Below, one piece after another: positions 1 through 6,768 of a stretch of 13,958 bases of DNA. Within the stretch, counting starts at the first letter, position 1, and each line of letters starts with the position of its first letter. A program made the translations under genes and the position numbers. The stretch is taken from positions 1 to 13,958 of the forward strand of contig CAKMNE010000021.1 of NCBI GenBank assembly GCA_927798505.1, read 5' to 3'. This stretch comes from an uncultured Bacteroidales bacterium. Lineage in GTDB: Bacteria; Bacteroidota; Bacteroidia; Bacteroidales; UBA932. A model generated the notes under the pieces. It did no database searches, had not been told where the DNA came from, and saw only the letters and a list, made by a program, of their open reading frames with translations.

Positions 1-303
1 TTCGGTGAAGTCAACCACATACTTGTGGCCCCTCGGCTCGTAAATGTCTCCGTAGCAATGAATTCCAAGATTGAACTGCTTGCCACTCACGATAATTGAC
101 TCATCCAGGGATGAGAGCAAGAGGTAGCGGTCGCCGCCAAAGCGGTCAAGGGTAAGGGCCAGGAGTCCGTGATACCTTCGGGTGTTGCAGGTAATGATGG
201 ACGTGTTGATATAGGCGCCCTCCTTGTTTTCGCTGATGATTTCCCTCTTCAGAGAGTAGGAGATGTTCACCAGCTCGGCCTTGTTGAATTTCAATAATGC
301 CAT
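1..303 (-). CDS. Glycogen debranching enzyme, N-terminal part (cut by window edge)
   Basis: An open frame begins with ATG at 301-303 and stays open for 101 codons to the window edge, so only the N-terminus is visible. It reads MALLKFNKAELVNIS, and residues 29-48 contain GAYINTS and then NTRRYHGLLA. The NTRRYHGLL block (40-48) is the hallmark of the N-terminal domain of archaeal/bacterial-type glycogen debranching enzymes (GDE_N). In that family a C-terminal GH15-like (alpha/alpha)6 barrel, not visible here, supplies the amylo-alpha-1,6-glucosidase activity. The start lies only 7 bases after the branching-enzyme stop, so the two are probably co-transcribed and act on the same cytoplasmic glycogen-like polymer. 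The family call is fairly secure; catalytic residues cannot be checked. Confidence 0.87.
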   Translation of the reverse strand, partial: MALLKFNKAELVNISYSLKREIISENKEGAYINTSIITCNTRRYHGLLALTLDRFGGDRYLLLSSLDESIIVSGKQFNLGIHCYGDIYEPRGHKYVVDFTE

Positions 304-310
304 AATATCT

Positions 311-2272
311 CTATCTTTTAACCAGCACGAGACCGCACCTTGACGGAAGGTACAGTCTTAGTGTATGGTCTGTGGTAACATGTAATTCTCCATTGCGAAG
401 GCGGTCGAATCCATCGTAAGCGCCTTCGTCGGTATTGAAGGTAAGTTCATATTCCCCATCCTCTGTTTCAAAGCCGTAATTCTCATACGATTGGGTAGGG
501 TTGAAATTGAGCGCAAATATAACATTTTTCCTTCGGAAAATCAAGATTTTCTTTTCCTCGTCGGCGCGCAGAAGGACAGGTGCTTCGGAAAGAATCTTAC
601 GGTCGCGAAGGAAGTGCACCATATGGGCATCAAAAGCTTCCAGACAGCCGTAGCGAAGCATAGGATTGTCCGCAAGCGACCACTGTCTGCGGGCATAGGC
701 ATAGGACCAGTTGTTCCCTTCGCGAGGGAAGTCTATCCACTCCGGATGTCCGAATTCGTTGCCCATAAAGTTGAGATAACCGTTACCTGCCGTAGCGGCG
801 GTGACAAGACGGATGAGTTTGTGAAGGGCTATTCCGCGGTCAACTATGAGGTTCTGGCTTCCTTTGTTCATAGACCAGTACATTTCTTTGTCTATGAGAC
901 GGAAGATGATGGTCTTGTCGCCAACCAGGGCCTGATCGTGACACTCGGCATAGCTGATGGTCTTTTCGTCGGCTCGCTTGTTGGTAAGTTCCCACCAGAT
1001 TTCGCCCATAGACCAGTTTTCGTCGCTCCTTTCCTTAATCCACTTGATCCAGTGGTCGGCAACACCCATTGCCATTCTGTAATCAAAGCCAACTCCGCCG
1101 GCATCGAACGGCGCGGCAAGCCCCGCCATACCGCTGACATCCTCGGCAATGGTGATTGCGTCCGCTTTGATTTCATGAATGAGCATATTGGCAAGGGCCA
1201 GATAGCATACCGCGTTTTCGTCCACACCCTTGTTGAAGTACAGCTCGTAGTTGCCGAAGGCTGTACCTAGACCGTGGTCCCTGTAAAGCATCGAGGTTAC
1301 GCCGTCGAAGCGGAAGCCGTCGAGATGATATTCCTCCATCCAGTACTTGCAGTTGCTAAGCAGGAAGTATTTCACCTCGTCCTTGCCGTAGTCGAAGCAG
1401 CGCGAGCCCCAGGCAGGATGGTGACCGGCGGCGCCGGGATAGAAATACAGGTCTTCCCTTCCATCAAAGCGGGAGAGGCCTTCAGCCTCGTTGGAAACGC
1501 TGTGCGAGTGGACTATGTCCATGATGACAGCTATCCCGTGGGAGTGGGCCTCATCGACCAGGGCCTTGAACTCTTCAGGGGTTCCGAAGCGGCTGCTCAG
1601 GGCGAAGAAATTGGAAACCTGATAGCCGAAGCTGCCGTAGTAAGGATGCTCCTGAAGAGCCATTATCTGGATTACATTGTAACCCAGCCTGACGATGCGC
1701 GGAAGCACATCGCGGCGGAAATCCTCGAAACTGGACACTTGCTCCTTTTCGCCGGCCATACCGATATGGCACTCATAGATGAAAGGATTGTCTATTTTGC
1801 CCGGAGCCTTGTGCTGCCATTTGTAAGCTTTGGCCGGCTCCCAGACCTGAGCGGAGAAGATCTTGGTCTCAGGATCCTGGACAGCGCGGGTCACATAGGC
1901 TGGAAGCCTTTCTCCCCCACCGCCCTGCCATTCTATCCAGAGCTTGTACAGGTCGCCATGGTGCAGGAAAATCTCCGGAAGGCGAAGCTCCCAGTTGCCC
2001 TGGCCCACCGGCTTGAAGGCATAAGCTTCGGAACGCTTCCAGTTGTTGCATTCTCCAATAAGGAAAATGCGGCTGGCATTCGGAGCCCACTCGCGCAGCA
2101 CCCAGCTGTCGCCATCGTGATGCAGTCCGTAATAGAGATGGTTGTTTACAGCTTCGCTGAGGGATTTATCCCCGGCGAGTTTTGTCTTTGTGGCGAGGAT
2201 TGCTTCGTGGCGCGCATCTATTGCTCCTTTCCACGGTCCCAGCCAAGGGTCCATATCGTAGATTTTTTTCAT
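311..2272 (-). CDS. 1,4-alpha-glucan branching enzyme, eukaryotic-like GH13 type
   Basis: This 653-residue protein transfers alpha-1,4-glucan segments to form alpha-1,6 branches in glycogen. A CBM48-like beta-sandwich covers about residues 40-140 (LREWAPNA, ECNNW). The GH13 barrel follows from about 165 to 550, and a C-terminal beta domain ends at 653. The motif MDIVHSH (251-257), nucleophile D323 in FRFDG, acid/base E377 in AEDVSG and the third acidic residue D446 in ECHD are all present. So is NFMGNEFGHPEW (511-522). The LQEHPYYGSFGYQVSNFFA pattern and the short N-terminus resemble eukaryotic GBE1 (GH13 subfamily 8) more than bacterial GlgB. The ATG at 2270-2272 comes 37 bases after xseB, and no consensus promoter is visible there. 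The gene is probably co-transcribed with the debranching enzyme that follows. Confidence 0.95.
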   Translation of the reverse strand: MKKIYDMDPWLGPWKGAIDARHEAILATKTKLAGDKSLSEAVNNHLYYGLHHDGDSWVLREWAPNASRIFLIGECNNWKRSEAYAFKPVGQGNWELRLPEIFLHHGDLYKLWIEWQGGGGERLPAYVTRAVQDPETKIFSAQVWEPAKAYKWQHKAPGKIDNPFIYECHIGMAGEKEQVSSFEDFRRDVLPRIVRLGYNVIQIMALQEHPYYGSFGYQVSNFFALSSRFGTPEEFKALVDEAHSHGIAVIMDIVHSHSVSNEAEGLSRFDGREDLYFYPGAAGHHPAWGSRCFDYGKDEVKYFLLSNCKYWMEEYHLDGFRFDGVTSMLYRDHGLGTAFGNYELYFNKGVDENAVCYLALANMLIHEIKADAITIAEDVSGMAGLAAPFDAGGVGFDYRMAMGVADHWIKWIKERSDENWSMGEIWWELTNKRADEKTISYAECHDQALVGDKTIIFRLIDKEMYWSMNKGSQNLIVDRGIALHKLIRLVTAATAGNGYLNFMGNEFGHPEWIDFPREGNNWSYAYARRQWSLADNPMLRYGCLEAFDAHMVHFLRDRKILSEAPVLLRADEEKKILIFRRKNVIFALNFNPTQSYENYGFETEDGEYELTFNTDEGAYDGFDRLRNGELHVTTDHTLRLYLPSRCGLVLVKR

Positions 2273-2309
2273 ATGTCGCTTATAATACGAATATTGGCTT
2301 CAACAAGTT

Positions 2310-2492
2310 TCACACCAGCGCGTCCAGTTTCTCTCGTGCTGAGCGCAAGTAGGCACGGCACTGTTCCACAAGTTCGGAGGAGCGCTTCAACGCGCTGTCC
2401 ATCTTGTCGAGATCCACGGAAGGGTCCTCGACTTCAGCTGCGATTTTCTCCAGTTCGGCAATTGCTTTCGAGTAATTGAATTCTTCTTTCAT
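2310..2492 (-). CDS. xseB: Exodeoxyribonuclease VII small subunit
   Basis: This 60-residue acidic helical protein has the standard XseB layout. FNYSKAIAELEKIAAEVED (5-23) comes first, then a helix-turn-helix hairpin ending YLRSAREKLDALV. In the family, several small subunits bind each XseA large subunit to form the nuclease that degrades single-stranded DNA from both ends, with roles in repair and recombination. The length is close to normal, since most XseB proteins are 60-85 residues. Its ATG overlaps the xseA stop as ATGA, typical of a translationally coupled partner that must be made in excess. Identification rests on both sequence pattern and position directly behind xseA. Confidence 0.93.
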   Translation of the reverse strand: MKEEFNYSKAIAELEKIAAEVEDPSVDLDKMDSALKRSSELVEQCRAYLRSAREKLDALV

Positions 2493-3592
2493 TGCTGCTT
2501 GATTTGTTCGACGTTTACCTCGATGGTTCCGTCCGAGAGCATTATTTTCAACCTGTCGCCAGGCTTTACGGAAGCCGTATCCTTTATAATATGCCCACCT
2601 TCGTCCACTATCAGAGAATAACCCCTCTGCAGGACTTTGCGGGGATCGGCTTCACGGATGCGGCGCTCCAACGAATCCAGGGCTGAAAGCCTTGACGATA
2701 TTTTGTTTGCAAAGGCAAGCTTAAGCCGGTTGGCAAGATAGGTGATACGCTCATCCTCCTGCGCGTACAGGTCTATGAACTCGTCAGCCAGGGCGGTCGG
2801 GGTCTTTACAAAGGCGTGAGCCACCATATCCGCCACCGAATGGTCCCGGTCGTGGCCTATCGCGGTATAGACAGGTATTGGGCAGCGGGCAATTGCTGCC
2901 GCCATATCGTAATCGTCGAAGCAGGCAAGGTCCAGCCGGGAGCCGCCTCCGCGCATAATAAGCACGGCGTCATAGGACTTAGGGTCTATGGAAGCGATTG
3001 CCTCAGCAACAGAAAGGGGCGCCTTATCCCCCTGCACAGTGGCCGGGAAAAGAGTCACCTTGAATACAAAACCGTATTCATTCTCTTCCAGATGACGGCA
3101 GAAATCGCCGTATCCGGCAGCATCGGGAGCGGAAATCACTGCAAGGCTATAAGGCAAGGCCGGCAGCTCAAGCTCCTTCTGCAAATCCATAAGTCCCTCC
3201 TTCTCAAGCCTTTCTATAGTCTGACGCTTCTTCAGCGCGGCATCCCCCACTGTGAATTCAGCATTGATGTCGTCGATAACCAGACTGAGACCGTAGAGTT
3301 CCGAATAATTGACCTGGGCGCGGACCAGCACCTGCTGCCCGGCGGCAAGGCGTGTTCCCGAAGCCTGCTCGAAGAAAGCCGAGAGGAATTTGAAGCGAGA
3401 GCTCCATATCATTGCCTTGACCTTGGCAAGCTGCACGCCCTTGTCGCTCTGGACCAGTTCCAGATAGCAATGTCCGTTGGTACGGACCTGCATTGAGGCA
3501 ATTTCGGCCTTTACCCAGACTTTGTCCGGGAAAAGCTCGAAGAGACCCTCTCTGATCTCTCTCTGAAGTGTCAAGAGATCGTAGCAGTCCAT
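2489..3592 (-). CDS. xseA: Exodeoxyribonuclease VII large subunit
   Basis: This is the catalytic subunit of the single-strand-specific exonuclease VII. From the ATG at 3590-3592 it is 367 residues long. An N-terminal OB-fold DNA-binding region (VWVKAEIASMQVR, HCYLEL) leads into the nuclease core. The core carries the XseA signatures LIMRGGGSRLDL, YTAIGHDRDHSVAD and KTPTALADEF. A short coiled-coil region and a C-terminal beta segment (LQRGYSLI, ending EVNVEQIKQQ) follow. Escherichia coli XseA has 456 residues, so the helical part is short here. I chose this ATG over an in-frame TTG at 3623-3625 because it overlaps the der stop as TAATG and the TTG would lie inside der. The stop overlaps xseB by 4 bases. 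Confidence 0.95.
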   Translation of the reverse strand: MDCYDLLTLQREIREGLFELFPDKVWVKAEIASMQVRTNGHCYLELVQSDKGVQLAKVKAMIWSSRFKFLSAFFEQASGTRLAAGQQVLVRAQVNYSELYGLSLVIDDINAEFTVGDAALKKRQTIERLEKEGLMDLQKELELPALPYSLAVISAPDAAGYGDFCRHLEENEYGFVFKVTLFPATVQGDKAPLSVAEAIASIDPKSYDAVLIMRGGGSRLDLACFDDYDMAAAIARCPIPVYTAIGHDRDHSVADMVAHAFVKTPTALADEFIDLYAQEDERITYLANRLKLAFANKISSRLSALDSLERRIREADPRKVLQRGYSLIVDEGGHIIKDTASVKPGDRLKIMLSDGTIEVNVEQIKQQ

Positions 3593-4899
3593 TACTTCTG
3601 ACGGAAGAAAATCTGAATAGGGCAACCTGTCAGTTCAAAATTCTCGCGCAGCTTGTTCTCCAGGAAACGCTTGTAAGGCTCCTTGATGTACTGAGGGAGA
3701 TTGCAGAAAAACGCAAATGCCTGGAATTTCGTCGGAAGCTGGGTTATATACTTGATTTTCACGTACTTTCCCTTTATTGAAGGAGGTGGTGTCTCCTCGA
3801 TTATCGGAAGCATCGCCTCATTGATGCGGGCAGTGGAAATCTTGCGGGAGTAGTTGTCATAGACCTTTGTCACGGCGTCGAGCACATCCTGGATGCGTGT
3901 CATCTTCAACACGGATGTAAAGATGATAGGGACATCCGTAAATGGTGCAAGGCGGGCGCGCAGGGTCTGTTCGTACTGCTTCAGGGTGTTGCTGTCCTTG
4001 ATGAAAAGGTCCCATTTGTTGACCACAAGCACAACGCCCTTGCGGTTCTTCAGGATGAGGTTGAAGATATTCATATCCTGAGCCTCCATACCTGTGGTGG
4101 CGTCTATCATCATAATGCAGACATCGGAATGCTCGATGGCACGGATTGAGCGCATTACCGAGTAGAACTCCAGATCCTCGTGCACCTTGGCCTTGCGGCG
4201 TATGCCGGCGGTGTCCACGAGCATGAATTCGTGTCCGAACTTGTTGTAATAGGTCTCAATTGCATCGCGGGTGGTGCCGGCCACAGGAGTTACGATGTTG
4301 CGGTCCGTTCCGAGCAGGGCGTTGGTGAGCGACGATTTGCCGACATTTGGCTTGCCCACTATCGCAATGCGCGGCAAGCCGGCATATGGATCCTCGGTCT
4401 GAACATCCTCAGGGAGCACCTTCACAATGGCATCCAGCAAATCGCCAGTGCCGGAGCCGTTTGCCGCGGAAATGCTGAAGAGTTCACCCAGTCCCATCGA
4501 GTAAAACTGGTAAGAATCATACATCTTCTCTCCGCTGTCCACCTTGTTGACAGCGAGAATCACAGGCTTCCTGGCCCTGCGGAGCACATCTGCGATTTCG
4601 GCATCGTAGTCTGTCACTCCGGTCGCGGCTTCCACCATAAAGAGTATCACGTCCGCTTCATTGATGGCAATCTGCACCTGCTCGCGTATAGCAGCCTCGA
4701 AGACATCATCGGAATTGGTGGTGTAACCACCGGTGTCCACTACGGAAAATTCTCTTCCGCACCATTCGCACCGACCGTAATGACGGTCGCGGGTCACGCC
4801 CGAAATGTCATCCACGATTGCCTGGCGCATGCCGACAAGACGGTTGAAAAGGGTTGATTTGCCGACATTAGGCCGGCCTACTATTGCTACCAGACTCAT
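3592..4899 (-). CDS. der: Ribosome assembly GTPase Der (EngA)
   Basis: Der is an essential GTPase with two tandem G domains and a C-terminal KH-like domain; it acts in maturation of the 50S ribosomal subunit. Here the protein has 435 residues. G domain 1 has GRPNVGKS (8-15), DTGG (55-58), NKVD (118-121) and SAANG (144-148). G domain 2 has GKPNVGKS (182-189), DTAG (229-232) and NKWD (304-307). The KH-like domain runs from about 350 to the end ([15 protein letters not shown], then [15 protein letters not shown]). Length and all motifs are normal and nothing is missing. Its ATG overlaps the stop of the upstream small gene as ATGA, and its TAA overlaps the xseA ATG. It is the second ribosome-assembly GTPase in the same transcription unit, after engB. 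Confidence 0.98.
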   Translation of the reverse strand: MSLVAIVGRPNVGKSTLFNRLVGMRQAIVDDISGVTRDRHYGRCEWCGREFSVVDTGGYTTNSDDVFEAAIREQVQIAINEADVILFMVEAATGVTDYDAEIADVLRRARKPVILAVNKVDSGEKMYDSYQFYSMGLGELFSISAANGSGTGDLLDAIVKVLPEDVQTEDPYAGLPRIAIVGKPNVGKSSLTNALLGTDRNIVTPVAGTTRDAIETYYNKFGHEFMLVDTAGIRRKAKVHEDLEFYSVMRSIRAIEHSDVCIMMIDATTGMEAQDMNIFNLILKNRKGVVLVVNKWDLFIKDSNTLKQYEQTLRARLAPFTDVPIIFTSVLKMTRIQDVLDAVTKVYDNYSRKISTARINEAMLPIIEETPPPSIKGKYVKIKYITQLPTKFQAFAFFCNLPQYIKEPYKRFLENKLRENFELTGCPIQIFFRQK

Positions 4900-5144
4900 T
4901 TCTTTTTCATTTTTTCGTCAAACAATCCGCACTCCTTGCAAGCCTCGGAATAATTCCCGTCGCAACGGGTGCGGTGCAATTCGGCATCCTCATCCTTGAA
5001 GCAGCGGATTCCGCGCTTGCGCATCTCAGGATTGGAGCCAACGTCATACTTTGGGAATTCGCCTCCCTTCTTCAGAAGGAAAACGAACATCCCGAGCACT
5101 CCCAGCCCGAGAACAACTACGGCTGCAAGTATGGTCTCAAGCAT
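4896..5144 (-). CDS. Small single-pass membrane protein with a cysteine-containing tail, unknown function
   Basis: This 82-residue protein has one hydrophobic segment at about residues 4-24 ([20 protein letters not shown]). [14 protein letters not shown], a basic stretch MRKRG and a polar tail ending KMKKK follow. Four cysteines (C48, C61, C69, C72) lie in the tail, the last two as CKEC. The lysines after the membrane segment suggest an outside N-terminus and a cytoplasmic tail (inference). I do not know a named family, although GGxFPxxxxGxNxxMRKxGIxC looks like a conserved motif rather than random sequence. The gene is real by context: its ATG overlaps the prs stop (TGATG) and its stop overlaps the der ATG (ATGA), so it is locked into the operon. 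A metal or thiol role is possible but unproven. Confidence 0.85.
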   Translation of the reverse strand: MLETILAAVVVLGLGVLGMFVFLLKKGGEFPKYDVGSNPEMRKRGIRCFKDEDAELHRTRCDGNYSEACKECGLFDEKMKKK

Positions 5145-6115
5145 CAGCGGTCAAATTCGTCACTGATTGTTTCGTAATTGTAAACCTTGTGGATGATGGA
5201 AGCGAAGACAGGGGCCATTGACACTATCTTGATTTTCTCATCGTCCGCAAGTTCAGGGTGGGCTATGGTATCGGTGATGTAGAGCTCCTTGAGGGCAGAT
5301 TTGTGGATGCGCTCCACTGCCTCTCCGCTGAGTACCCCGTGAGTGGCCACGGCACGCACGCTGGAAGCTCCCATCTCCATAAGTAGGTCGGCAGCCTTGC
5401 ACAGGGTGCCGGCCGTATCTATCATATCATCCACAATCACAATGTTGCGGTCCTTGATTTCGCCTATTGCGGTCATCTTGGAAACCACATTGGCGCGCGC
5501 CCTCTCCTTGTGGCAGATGACCACAGGGCAGCCCAAACGGCGGGCATAGAGGTCAGCCCTCTTGGTTCCTCCCATATCAGGAGCCGCTATTGAGAGATTC
5601 TCGATATTCATCGAAGCAAGCACGGGAAGGAAGACCTTGGAGCCATAGACATGATCCACAGGGATATCGAAGAAGCCCTGAATCTGCTGGGCGTGCAAAT
5701 CGCAGGTCATCACGCGGTCGGCTCCGGCGCTTCGCAGCAGGTTCGCTACGAGTTTGGCCGCAATTGCAACTCTTGGACGGTCTTTGCGGTCCTGGCGGGC
5801 CCATCCGAAATACGGAATCACAGCTATCACCTGGTCGGCGGAAGCTCTCTTGGCGGCGTCTATGCTGAGCAGCAGTTCCATCAGATTGTCTGCCGGAGGA
5901 GTGGTGGACTGGATGATGAAAACCTTGGCTCCACGAACGCTCTCGTCGTACTGAGGCTGGAATTCTCCATCGCTGAAAGGAGTAATCGTGAGCGCACCGA
6001 GGTGCAGCTGTGGTTCATCCTGATAGCGAATTTCATTGAGCCCGTCGATTACTTTCTGAGCGAAGACCTTGGATGCCCGGCAGGCAAAGACTTCCATTCT
6101 GTGGCTGTGCTGCAT
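5144..6115 (-). CDS. prs: Ribose-phosphate pyrophosphokinase (PRPP synthetase)
   Basis: Prs makes phosphoribosyl pyrophosphate from ribose 5-phosphate and ATP, feeding purine, pyrimidine, NAD, histidine and tryptophan synthesis in the cytoplasm. The 323-residue protein has the usual two phosphoribosyltransferase-like halves. Visible motifs are SDGEF (48-52), NLMELLL (77-83), the catalytic flexible loop ARQDRKDRPR (106-115), CDLHAQQIQGFF (138-149) and the PRPP-binding VIVDDMIDTAGT (226-237). The start used is the ATG at 6113-6115, 3 bases after the engB stop. A second in-frame ATG lies six codons further (6095-6097, MEVFACRAS) and cannot be excluded. The gene sits second in the engB-led unit and its TGA overlaps the next start. 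Confidence 0.97.
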   Translation of the reverse strand: MQHSHRMEVFACRASKVFAQKVIDGLNEIRYQDEPQLHLGALTITPFSDGEFQPQYDESVRGAKVFIIQSTTPPADNLMELLLSIDAAKRASADQVIAVIPYFGWARQDRKDRPRVAIAAKLVANLLRSAGADRVMTCDLHAQQIQGFFDIPVDHVYGSKVFLPVLASMNIENLSIAAPDMGGTKRADLYARRLGCPVVICHKERARANVVSKMTAIGEIKDRNIVIVDDMIDTAGTLCKAADLLMEMGASSVRAVATHGVLSGEAVERIHKSALKELYITDTIAHPELADDEKIKIVSMAPVFASIIHKVYNYETISDEFDR

Positions 6116-6118
6116 AAT

Positions 6119-6715
6119 CTATAGTGAATTAAGAATTGATTCTATGTAAGAAAGGATTTCGTCCCTTCCGGCTCCGGTTTCGGAAGAACTGGCAAGCATG
6201 GGCGGAAGCTCTTCCCATTCCCGGGAAAGTATGCGGCAGTCGGTGTCAATCTGGGCTTTGAGCACATTGGGGCCGCGTTTGTCGCACTTTGTGAATATGA
6301 TGGCGAAAGGAATTTCGTGGAGGGCAAGGTCATGGATGAAATCCAGATCTGTCTGTCCTATGTCGTGACGGCTGTCCACCAGTACGAAAAGACAGACAAG
6401 GTCGGGACTGAGGGTTATGTAATCATAAATCACCTTGGAAATCGCCTCCCTTCCTTTCTTGCCGACATTGGCATAACCGTAGCCCGGCAGGTCCACGAGA
6501 TACCAGTTGTCGTTTATGAGGAAATGGTTGACCACCTTGGTCTTGCCCGGGGTGGAGGAGGTCATCGCCAGCTTGCGGTTTGAGCACAGCATATTGATGA
6601 GGCTGGATTTCCCCACATTGCTGCGGCCTATGAACGCGAACTCCGGAAGACTCCTTGCGGGTCTTTTGTCAGGGCTTGTACTGCTGCCGGCAAATGTAGC
6701 GCTCTTTATCTTCAT
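6119..6715 (-). CDS. engB: Ribosome biogenesis GTP-binding protein EngB (YihA/YsxC)
   Basis: EngB is a small single-domain GTPase needed for late 50S subunit assembly. From the ATG at 6713-6715 it has 198 residues, the usual size, and begins MKIKSATFAG as family members do. GTPase motifs are G1 GRSNVGKS (30-37), the TPGKT switch I region (55-59), G3 DLPGYG (75-80), G4 TKCD (142-145) and G5 SSETGAG (187-193). An upstream GTG (6800-6802) would add 29 residues but would lie inside the kinase gene and upstream of the promoter, so I rejected it. A second ATG directly precedes the chosen one (6716-6718). AGGAGG abuts this ATG pair, closer than a normal ribosome-binding site. It is the first gene of the block running down to the glycogen genes. 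Confidence 0.96.
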   Translation of the reverse strand: MKIKSATFAGSSTSPDKRPARSLPEFAFIGRSNVGKSSLINMLCSNRKLAMTSSTPGKTKVVNHFLINDNWYLVDLPGYGYANVGKKGREAISKVIYDYITLSPDLVCLFVLVDSRHDIGQTDLDFIHDLALHEIPFAIIFTKCDKRGPNVLKAQIDTDCRILSREWEELPPMLASSSETGAGRDEILSYIESILNSL

Positions 6716-6736
6716 CATCCTCCTGCGTAAGCGCCA

Positions 6737-6768
6737 CAAATATAGCAAAAATCTTCGTGCAAAGCAAT
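6737..6768 (-). promoter_or_regulatory. Putative Bacteroidetes-type promoter for engB
   Basis: Read on the minus strand, ATTG (6765-6768) is followed after exactly 20 bases by TATATTTG (6737-6744). This fits the Bacteroidetes primary sigma-factor consensus TTTG/TTG, 19-21 bases, TAnnTTTG. Transcription would begin around 6730, leaving a leader of roughly 15 bases before the engB ATG. The -33 element overlaps the last base of the histidine-kinase stop codon. The site lies in the only gap (52 bases) between the kinase and engB, which supports it as a true start of a new unit. Confidence 0.7.

Noticed and set aside
514..545. CTTG, 20 bases, TATATTTG inside the branching-enzyme gene, resembling a promoter for the debranching enzyme
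   Set aside because: It encodes conserved beta-strand residues (VIFALNF) and sits about 200 bases before the next start; coincidence with coding sequence is likely, though transcript mapping could revive it.
2273..2309. Gap between xseB and the branching enzyme with AATA-TTCG-TATT, a possible hairpin or promoter
   Set aside because: The stem is only four A/T pairs with no following T run, and no TAnnTTTG element is present.
1274..2479. Plus-strand open frame of 401 codons opposite the branching enzyme and xseB
   Set aside because: It is a shadow of two well-supported minus-strand genes and shows no domain pattern.
3593..3625. TTG start for xseA adding 11 residues
   Set aside because: It lies inside der, while the ATG overlapping the der stop (TAATG) gives a better-placed start.
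6691..6698. TACATTTG near the engB start, resembling a -7 box
   Set aside because: It lies inside the engB coding sequence and has no TTG at the required distance upstream.
6719..6724. AGGAGG directly before the engB ATG pair as a Shine-Dalgarno site
   Set aside because: Spacing of 0 to 3 bases is too short for normal function, and Bacteroidetes generally make little use of such sites; probably coincidence.
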